Assembly (NCBI GenBank): GCA_003250455.1
Contig: QKGK01000382.1
Coordinates: 1 to 5,588, forward strand
DNA length: 5,588 nt
Direction: 5' to 3'
Origin: Chloroflexota bacterium
GTDB lineage: Bacteria; Chloroflexota; Anaerolineae; Anaerolineales; UBA11579
Shown here piece by piece: positions 1-4,798 of this stretch (its first letter is position 1; each line of letters starts with the position of its first letter). Position numbers and translations under genes: made by a program. The notes beneath the pieces are model-generated. The model was not told where the DNA came from. It was given only the letters and a program-made list of their open reading frames with translations, and searched no databases.

Positions 1-234
1 GTCAAACATCTCTGGAGAAGTTTCCATTCTCCCTGTCCGTAGGTGAGCGTAGATATTGGGGACAATCGCGCCAATATAATTGCTTGCATCGGTGAGGAAG
101 TCGATCGCCTGGTCGCGCAGCTTATCCCGTCGCGAGCGGCGCTCCGCTACCAGGTTGAGCAGGTAGCTCCCCACGATCAGGGTGATCAAGGTCAGCACGA
201 TCGGCTGGTTTAAAAACGCGAGGATCGAATCCAT
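1..234 (-). CDS. N-terminal part of a single-pass membrane protein of unknown function (runs off the left edge)
   Basis: Read on the minus strand, an ATG at 234-232 opens 78 codons without a stop up to the window edge, so the C-terminus is missing. A Shine-Dalgarno CGGGAG (minus strand, 246-241) sits 6 nt before the ATG, which supports the start. Residues about 11-30 (PIVLTLITLIVGSYLLNLVA) are a clear hydrophobic helix. A strongly basic stretch follows (ERRSRRDKLR, residues 31-40), so by the positive-inside rule the N-terminus should be outside and the bulk of the protein in the cytoplasm. The visible cytoplasmic part (residues 41-78, DQAIDFLTDASNYIGAIVPN onwards) looks helical and soluble. 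I do not recognise the family. The gene is divergent from the LuxR regulator gene, with a 166-nt spacer. Being a real gene is well supported by the start, ribosome site and protein-like composition; its function is unknown. Confidence 0.72.
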   Translation of the reverse strand, partial: MDSILAFLNQPIVLTLITLIVGSYLLNLVAERRSRRDKLRDQAIDFLTDASNYIGAIVPNIYAHLRTGRMETSPEMFD

Positions 235-253
235 GGCTTGCTCCCGGATAAAA

Positions 254-296
254 GTCTGTTCTTCTTTTGGATTAACCCATCCAAAGATGAACAGAC
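254..296. repeat. Near-perfect 43-bp inverted repeat in the divergent spacer
   Basis: The left arm 254-272 begins GTCTGTTC and ends TTTTGGAT. The right arm 279-296 begins ATCCAAAG and ends GAACAGAC. They pair at 17 positions with one T/T mismatch (262/288) and one bulged T (about 268), around the 6-nt centre TAACCC. On the minus-strand transcript the hairpin would end 7 nt before the Shine-Dalgarno site of the left gene. On the DNA it lies about 56 bp upstream of the possible -10 of the regulator gene. It may be a two-armed regulator binding site, a 5' leader hairpin or a short mobile palindrome; the sequence does not decide. Confidence 0.8.
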
Positions 297-351
297 ACGC
301 CGAGATGTGAACATACCCCTCTCTAACCCCCTCGCTGGCCCGGGATTCAGG

Positions 352-357
352 TACAAT
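352..357 (+). promoter_or_regulatory. Possible -10 box (TACAAT) for the LuxR regulator gene
   Basis: TACAAT matches the sigma-70 -10 consensus at five of six positions and lies 43 nt before the GTG start. At 17-bp spacing the -35 region (329-334, CCCTCG) is poor, so this promoter would need an activator, consistent with a MalT-type autoregulated or weak promoter, or the match is chance. Confidence 0.3.
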
Positions 358-400
358 AGTGCATAAGCCGCTCACTTTTTGACAGGAAAAGAGCTGACCA

Positions 401-3151
401 GTGGTCTCACCTATCCTCACCACCAAATTATTTATCCCCCCCACCCGCTCAGACCGTCTGGCGCGTCCCCGCCTGGTTGGCCAGATGGAAGAGGGCTTCC
501 GTTATCCCCTGGTGGTCGTCTCTGCCTCAGCCGGTTCCGGTAAGACCACCCTGCTGAGCGAATGGGTGGCCGCCAGTGTCCATCCGATCGCATGGCTATC
601 CCTCGACCCGGAAGATAACGACCCGGTCCAGTTCATCACCTACCTGCTCCACGCATTGCGCACCCTCAAAGATGATTTTGGCGATACCGCCCTGGAAGCG
701 CTGAAAGCCGGGGGGGCGGTTCCGCTGGAGGAAGTGCTCATCCACCTGATCAACGAGGCGGCCGGTTTTTCGCAGCCTTTCGCCCTGGTCCTCGACGACT
801 ACCACGTCATCACGGACCCGCGCATCAGCGAGCAGCTCGGTTTCCTCATCGAGCACCTCCCCCCGCAGATGCACCTGGTGATCGCCAGCCGGATGGACCC
901 CTCCCTGCCGGTTGCGCGCTACCGCGCCCGCAGCCAGGTATTCGAGATCCGCGGGCAGGACCTGAGATTCAGCCCCGAAGAAGTGACCCAGTTCCTGCAA
1001 AGTATTATGGGGCTGGAAGTTTCACCAGGGGACATCGCCGCCCTGGAAAAACGCACCGAGGGCTGGGTGGCGGGCTTACAGCTGGCAGCGCTCTCCCTCC
1101 AGGGGCAGGACGATATCCCGGCATTCATCAAAGCCTTCACCGGGAGCCACCGCTACGTCGCCGATTACCTGGTCGAAGAGATCCTCAACCAGCAGCCGGA
1201 AGAAACCCAGCAATTTTTGTTGAAAACCTCAATCCTGGAACGTTTGAATACCGGCCTGTGTGCGGCAGTTTCAGGTATGGATGCCTCTCAGTCCTTCTTA
1301 TCCCTTCTTCACCGCAAGAATGCCTTTGTCATTCCCTTAGACAGCGAGGGTCAATGGTTCCGCTACCATCACTTGTTTGCCGATCTGCTCCAGGCCCGCC
1401 TCTCGCAAACACTTTCTGAGCAGACCGTCTCAGAATTGCACAAAAAAGCTTTGGATTGGTACAGACAAAATCATTTTCTGGTAGAAGCAGTAAACCATGC
1501 ATTGGCAGCAAAAGCCTACGAACCGGCAGCGGAGTTGATCGAACAAACTGCACGTTCATTGATATACAGTGGCCGGATTAAAGTTCTCAGAGACTGGCTG
1601 GATGTTCTTCCTGATAATGTCATCCAGGCCCGCAACCCCCTCAACTTTTTCTTGTTTTGGATAGATTTACTGCAAGGCAGGGCTGATTTTTCAGAAGACG
1701 CCATACAGGAAAAAGAAGCACTGATAAAAGCGCTGCCGCCAACACCGGAAAACAAGCAGATGCGCGGCGAGTTAATAGCCGTTGTTTGTCGGATCCTTGC
1801 TCTTTCAGGGCGCACCTCGCAGGCTATCCAACTGGCTCAAGAGGCCTTGCTCAATTTATCCCCAAATGATTCGGCCTCACGCTCTCGTGTTAATTCTGCG
1901 CTAGCCATCTCCTTAGACTTGCAAGGGCAAGCCGAGCAAGCAAAACCAGTGTATGACAAATGTTATTTGCAGGCAGCCGCGGCTGGGGATCATTTACTGG
2001 GTATACATACAATCATGACGAGAGGATTGGTCCAATTCCGCACCGGTCATCTAAACCAGGCAGCAAATACCTTTCAGGCAATCATTGATTTACACAGCCA
2101 GGAAGATGCCAACATGCTATTAAGTACAGGAATGCTTTCAGGGAAAAAAACAAAGGGAACTATTTTCCTCCCTTCAGGACCGGGCTTCATAGGCATGGGG
2201 CATGTTTTATTGGAACAATATGATCTAAGGGCGGCTGAAGAATATTTGGCCAAAGGCATGGACTTATGCCGTCAGGGCGGGCTGGATGGTCTTTTCATTG
2301 GAAGATTACAGATGTCTCGCCTGTACCAGGCCACCAGAAATCTGGATAAGGCGATGGAGGAAACCTACTTCCCTAAAGATGCCTTTAGCAGAGCAGATGA
2401 CTACAACGTTTCTACCCGGCAGATCATGATCGAGCTAGATCGAGGTGCAGTTTACAAAGCCCGGCAATTAGCTGACCCCTTCATCAAAATCCTCAAGGGA
2501 GAAGTTGTGAATCCCAGACTACCGCTATTGTTTTATGAAATTGTTCAGGCGGTGGTTGCACGGGTGTACATTGCCATGGGAGAGACCGACGAAGCGCTGA
2601 AGCTGTTAGACAAGCTGGAAGCGACTGCCCAACAGGGTAACCGGCCTGGACGTCTGATTGAAGTTCATCTACTCAGAGCGCTGGCTTATCAGAAACAAAG
2701 CGAAGGCAATCTGCCTCCAAAGGCAATCGAAAACATTATACGGTCGCTGGAATTTGCCGCACCGGAAAAATCTTTATTAATCTTCATAGAAGCAGGACCT
2801 GCTGTGATTCCATTGCTGCAAGCCGTTGAAACAAACAACACTGTTTCAGACGAGATCAAGAAACACGCCAAACTACTATTGCAAGCCTTTTCCGAGCGAA
2901 TCGAATCATCTGAAGACCAACCTGTTTCATCTTCAGACGCCCTCATCGAACCGCTCACCCCGCGGGAGATGGAAGTGCTGGCACTGATCGCCGATGGCGA
3001 TTCCAACCAGGAAATTGCCGAAAAGCTGGTCATCACCATCCGCACGGTCAAAAAGCACACCAGCAACATCCTCGGCAAGCTGAACGCCAGCAGCCGCACC
3101 CAGGCCGCCGCCTTTGCCCGCCAGCTTGGGCTGCTCCCTGAAGAGGAATAG
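401..3151 (+). CDS. MalT-like LuxR-family transcriptional regulator (STAND ATPase, TPR superhelix, HTH)
   Basis: A complete 916-aa protein, close to the usual ~900 aa of MalT-type (LAL) regulators. These proteins bind ATP and an inducer, oligomerise and activate transcription. The N-terminus PILTTKLFIPP is typical of the family. Walker A is residues 42-49 (ASAGSGKT, with Ala in place of the first Gly), Walker B is about 127-133 (FALVLDD), a sensor-like IASR follows at 161-164, GWVAGLQLAALSLQ lies at 221-234 and RYHHLFADLLQARL at 321-334. Residues about 345-830 are helical and TPR-like and should carry the inducer site. The LuxR HTH occupies about 852-912 (LTPREMEVLALIADG, SNQEIAEKL, TVKKHTSNILGKL). 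GTG at 401 is chosen because an in-frame TGA lies at 395-397, the conserved motif follows at once, and GAG at 391-393 can serve as a weak ribosome site. The middle of the gene (about 1200-2935) is much poorer in GC than either end. Inducer and targets cannot be told from the sequence; a maltose role should not be assumed. Confidence 0.95.
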   Translation: MVSPILTTKLFIPPTRSDRLARPRLVGQMEEGFRYPLVVVSASAGSGKTTLLSEWVAASVHPIAWLSLDPEDNDPVQFITYLLHALRTLKDDFGDTALEALKAGGAVPLEEVLIHLINEAAGFSQPFALVLDDYHVITDPRISEQLGFLIEHLPPQMHLVIASRMDPSLPVARYRARSQVFEIRGQDLRFSPEEVTQFLQSIMGLEVSPGDIAALEKRTEGWVAGLQLAALSLQGQDDIPAFIKAFTGSHRYVADYLVEEILNQQPEETQQFLLKTSILERLNTGLCAAVSGMDASQSFLSLLHRKNAFVIPLDSEGQWFRYHHLFADLLQARLSQTLSEQTVSELHKKALDWYRQNHFLVEAVNHALAAKAYEPAAELIEQTARSLIYSGRIKVLRDWLDVLPDNVIQARNPLNFFLFWIDLLQGRADFSEDAIQEKEALIKALPPTPENKQMRGELIAVVCRILALSGRTSQAIQLAQEALLNLSPNDSASRSRVNSALAISLDLQGQAEQAKPVYDKCYLQAAAAGDHLLGIHTIMTRGLVQFRTGHLNQAANTFQAIIDLHSQEDANMLLSTGMLSGKKTKGTIFLPSGPGFIGMGHVLLEQYDLRAAEEYLAKGMDLCRQGGLDGLFIGRLQMSRLYQATRNLDKAMEETYFPKDAFSRADDYNVSTRQIMIELDRGAVYKARQLADPFIKILKGEVVNPRLPLLFYEIVQAVVARVYIAMGETDEALKLLDKLEATAQQGNRPGRLIEVHLLRALAYQKQSEGNLPPKAIENIIRSLEFAAPEKSLLIFIEAGPAVIPLLQAVETNNTVSDEIKKHAKLLLQAFSERIESSEDQPVSSSDALIEPLTPREMEVLALIADGDSNQEIAEKLVITIRTVKKHTSNILGKLNASSRTQAAAFARQLGLLPEEE

Positions 3152-3192
3152 TCTCCTACTTTCCCCTGGGTTCCCTCTGGTTTTATCCTGTC

Positions 3193-3234
3193 ATTCCCAC
3201 TGAATCGAGCTTGCTCGATCGTTTTGATGGGAAT
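3193..3234. repeat. REP-like nested hairpin
   Basis: Outer arms ATTCCCA (3193-3199) and TGGGAAT (3228-3234) are perfectly complementary. Inside them lies a second perfect hairpin, ATCGAGC (3204-3210) TT GCTCGAT (3213-3219). The GTCATTCCC...GGGAATCCA outline resembles dispersed intergenic palindromes of the REP type known from many bacteria. The matching inverse TGGATTCC (3322-3329) lies about 90 bp further on, so the stretch 3190-3348 may be one composite repeat element. Confidence 0.6.
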
Positions 3235-3281
3235 CCATCTGTGGCACCGAAAATCCATCTCTTTGATGATATCGGGAGATC

Positions 3282-3311
3282 GTAGGGGAAGGTTTCTAAA
3301 CCTTCCCCTAC
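3282..3311. repeat. Perfect 14-bp-arm hairpin repeat (GTAGGGG...CCCCTAC)
   Basis: GTAGGGGAAGGTTT (3282-3295) and AAACCTTCCCCTAC (3298-3311) are exact reverse complements around a 2-nt centre. Short GTAGGGG-type palindromes are, to my recollection, common dispersed elements in Chloroflexota and some other genomes, which makes this a probable repeat-family member. It has no following T tract on the + strand (CTAAAAATAT), so it is not a classic terminator for the regulator gene, though its RNA could still protect the transcript's 3' end. Confidence 0.75.
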
Positions 3312-3399
3312 TAAAAATATCTGGATTCCGGTGGAATTCCTGAATCCACACTACCTAATTTATTACCACTTACGGTCTTAGCGTCCCCTTTCGCAAATG

Positions 3400-3423
3400 G
3401 GTGTACCTAGGTACACCTTTTTT
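3400..3423 (+). terminator. 18-bp perfect palindrome followed by T6: probable intrinsic terminator or operator
   Basis: GGTGTACCTAGGTACACC (3400-3417) is an exact palindrome and is followed by TTTTTT (3418-3423). As RNA it forms a 7-bp stem with a CUAG loop and a U tract, the form of a rho-independent terminator for + strand transcription. It lies about 250 nt past the regulator stop, which is distant, and about 35 nt upstream of the likely -35 box of the next gene. The twofold symmetry also suits a dimeric DNA-binding protein, so an operator is a real alternative. Confidence 0.5.
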
Positions 3424-3451
3424 CCTTCCCCAAAGATACTCCTCCGGGACA

Positions 3452-3480
3452 CTGACGTTTCTCCCGTCAAATCGTATCCT
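3452..3480 (+). promoter_or_regulatory. Probable sigma-70 promoter for the four-helix membrane protein gene
   Basis: CTGACG (3452-3457) resembles the -35 consensus at four of six positions. TATCCT (3475-3480), a fair -10 box, follows after a 17-bp spacer. This would start transcription near 3487, about 29 nt before the ATG. TATATA at 3497-3502 overlaps the ribosome site region and is too close to the start to be the main -10. Confidence 0.4.
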
Positions 3481-3515
3481 TTAGGCACAAGTTCACTATA
3501 TAAGGAGAAACGAAC

Positions 3516-3896
3516 ATGAACCTTACGACTAAATTGATTGCTGCCGGTATCCTCGGCCTTCTCACCCTGATTTCCGGCGTGGCGGTGACCAAAGCAGGCC
3601 GGCCGCTGAACCCGGTCTTTTTCAACCTGCACAAGATGATTGCTGTGGTCATGATTGTCCTGGTCGTCATCTCGGTCGTCCAGCTGTACAAAGCCGGAGA
3701 GACCCAGGGAGCGATCGCGGTTGCGGTCACCGCCCTGGCCGGGCTGCTGCTGCTCGGGCTGGTGGCCACCGGCGGGATGCTCAGCTTCGAAAAAATCTGG
3801 CCTTCCTTTGTCCTCGGCATCCACAAGCTAACCCCGCTGCTGGCGCTGGGCTTCTCGGCGCTCACCATCTTCCTGCTGTTCCGCAGCAACGCCTGA
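3516..3896 (+). CDS. Four-helix membrane protein with duplicated His-Lys helix pair, unknown function
   Basis: A 126-aa protein made almost entirely of four membrane helices (about 6-24, 41-58, 65-85, 104-122). The ATG has a strong Shine-Dalgarno AAGGAG (3502-3507) 8 nt upstream, and an in-frame TAA at 3501-3503 rules out a longer form. The two halves resemble each other: a helix, a loop with Gly and basic residues, then a helix opening with LHK (residues 38-40) or IHK (102-104) and ending in LYK or LFR. H39 and H103 therefore lie at the same depth and on the same face of the membrane, a layout that could ligate one haem or a metal, as in small b-type cytochromes. That is inference from geometry only; no known haem family motif is complete. 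No signal peptide other than helix 1 is seen. The CPBP protease gene follows 90 nt downstream in the same direction. Confidence 0.88.
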   Translation: MNLTTKLIAAGILGLLTLISGVAVTKAGRPLNPVFFNLHKMIAVVMIVLVVISVVQLYKAGETQGAIAVAVTALAGLLLLGLVATGGMLSFEKIWPSFVLGIHKLTPLLALGFSALTIFLLFRSNA

Positions 3897-3921
3897 ACCC
3901 AGACAACCGGCTCTCTCTCAA

Positions 3922-3953
3922 GTGGAATGAAGGTGTTCGCATCTTCATTCCAT
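3922..3953 (+). other. Strong intercistronic hairpin with UUCG tetraloop
   Basis: TGGAATGAAG (3923-3932) pairs with CTTCATTCCA (3943-3952). The stem continues inward through a G-U wobble (3933/3942), U-A (3934/3941) and G-C (3935/3940) to close on the very stable loop UUCG (3936-3939). A further G-U pair (3922/3953) is possible. There is no T tract after it, so it is more likely an RNA stability or processing element between the two genes than an efficient terminator. Confidence 0.65.
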
Positions 3954-3956
3954 CCA

Positions 3957-3978
3957 ACCGGATACCATCCGGTAAGGA
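3957..3978 (+). promoter_or_regulatory. Small hairpin abutting the ribosome binding site of the CPBP gene
   Basis: ACCGGA (3957-3962) and TCCGGT (3968-3973) form a 6-bp stem with loop TACCA. The Shine-Dalgarno AAGGA (3974-3978) begins at the next base, 8 nt before the ATG at 3987. This site decides the start of the protease gene. The hairpin leaves the ribosome site free but could stack beside it. Confidence 0.5.
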
Positions 3979-3986
3979 AACTTCAA

Positions 3987-4784
3987 ATGACGACAAAAAA
4001 TACCAACCCTATAAAAATCCCCCAGCTGACCTGGGCTGGCCTGCTCGGCCTGATATCGCTGCCAATCGCCTGGTGGCTGACCCTGATGTACATCATCACC
4101 CCGCAGCTCCTCCCGGCTATCACCACCCCGGACGGAGAGATCAACGGTGTGGCACTCAACCTCATCACCCTGGCGGGCTACCTGTTCGAATTCCTGCTGG
4201 CCGTGATCATCCTGCGCCGCGAAGGCATGCGCTTTTCCTGGCCAGCGCTGCGTGCCCGGCTGAACCTGCGCTGGGGCGGCTGGAAGGCGTGGCTGCTGTT
4301 TGCCGCCATCTTTATTGCCGCCTTCGCCCTTACCTTTCCGCTGATGTCGGCCAGCCCGACCATCGCCGCCGCCGCACCGCCGCCGGACTGGTTCCCCGCC
4401 TCGCAAAACCCGCTCAAAGAGGTCAACGGTGTGGAAGATGCCCTCCCGGGGGTGGCTTTACAGGGAAACTATTTGTTCCTGGCCTTGTTCCTACTCACTG
4501 GGGTGATCAACATCCTCGGGGAAGACCTGCTTTACCGCGGCGTGCTGATCCCCAAGCTGGACGGGCTTTTCGGGCGCTGGGCCTGGCTGGCAGGCGGGCT
4601 TGCCTTTGCCCTCAAGCACGTGTATGTCTGGTGGCGGGTGCAGGAAGTCCTTCCCCTGGCCGTGGCGGGCGCATTCCTCTTTGGGCCGATGGGCAGCCTG
4701 CCCTTTGCCATGCTGGCCCACCTGATCGGCAACTACGGCCTCACCTGGCCCATGGTGATCAAACTGGTCCTCTTCGGAAAATGA
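3987..4784 (+). CDS. CPBP-family (CAAX/Rce1-like) intramembrane metalloprotease
   Basis: A 265-aa multi-pass protein with hydrophobic segments at about 15-42, 55-76, 101-120, 162-178, 198-211 and 222-252. The family's three motifs are present in order. Motif 1 is E179-D180-L-L-Y-R184, a variant of EExxxR with Asp at the second acid. Motif 2 is F207-A-L-K-H211 (FxxxH). Motif 3 is H245-L-I-G-N249 (HxxxN). In studied members these residues bind the catalytic metal and activate water. Bacterial CPBP proteins process prenylated-type or other membrane substrates, and some serve in bacteriocin maturation or immunity; the substrate here is unknown. The start at 3987 is preferred over the in-frame ATG at 3927 because it has a proper Shine-Dalgarno site (3974-3978), while 3927 lies within the hairpin stem 3922-3953 and has no spaced ribosome site. 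The next gene starts 14 nt after the stop, which suggests co-transcription. Confidence 0.9.
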   Translation: MTTKNTNPIKIPQLTWAGLLGLISLPIAWWLTLMYIITPQLLPAITTPDGEINGVALNLITLAGYLFEFLLAVIILRREGMRFSWPALRARLNLRWGGWKAWLLFAAIFIAAFALTFPLMSASPTIAAAAPPPDWFPASQNPLKEVNGVEDALPGVALQGNYLFLALFLLTGVINILGEDLLYRGVLIPKLDGLFGRWAWLAGGLAFALKHVYVWWRVQEVLPLAVAGAFLFGPMGSLPFAMLAHLIGNYGLTWPMVIKLVLFGK

Positions 4785-4798
4785 ATCGGAGATAGAAA

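Larger units (their letters stand above)
3152..3515. other. Gene-free 364-nt spacer rich in palindromes
   Basis: No convincing coding sequence is seen on either strand. The minus-strand frame open through 2689-3351 is mostly a shadow of the regulator gene. The spacer instead holds a nested hairpin (3193-3234), a 20-nt-spaced direct repeat AATCCATCT (3232-3240 and 3252-3260), a perfect hairpin (3282-3311), an inverted pair TGGATTC/GAATCCA (3322-3328 and 3342-3348), an 18-bp palindrome with T tract (3400-3423) and a likely promoter (3452-3480). It is AT-richer than the flanking genes. Confidence 0.8.

Noticed and set aside
254..296. LexA-type SOS box (GAAC...GTTC) in the inverted repeat
   Set aside because: The half-sites face the opposite way (GTTC first, GAAC last) and are some 27 nt apart, unlike known LexA sites.
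379..384. TTGACA, a perfect -35 box, just upstream of the regulator
   Set aside because: The matching -10 position (about 402-407, TGGTCT) is inside the gene and poor, so it would not yield the regulator mRNA.
2689..3351. 220-codon minus-strand open frame reaching into the spacer
   Set aside because: Most of it is antisense to the HTH-encoding end of the regulator, its composition (Ser-rich) is typical of a shadow frame, and no ribosome site was seen at its start.
3378..3889. Two overlapping minus-strand frames of 148 and 140 codons
   Set aside because: Both are antisense to the four-helix protein gene, which has a strong ribosome site and a coherent membrane pattern.
3927..3986. Longer start (ATG at 3927) for the CPBP protein
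   Set aside because: No spaced Shine-Dalgarno site; the ATG is inside a 13-pair hairpin; the added 20 residues are not membrane- or signal-like; ATG at 3987 has AAGGA 8 nt upstream.
4073..4795. 240-codon + strand open frame overlapping the CPBP gene
   Set aside because: It is rich in Arg, Pro, Gly and His with no hydrophobic pattern, as expected of the shifted frame of a GC-rich gene; the overlapping frame has the three CPBP motifs.
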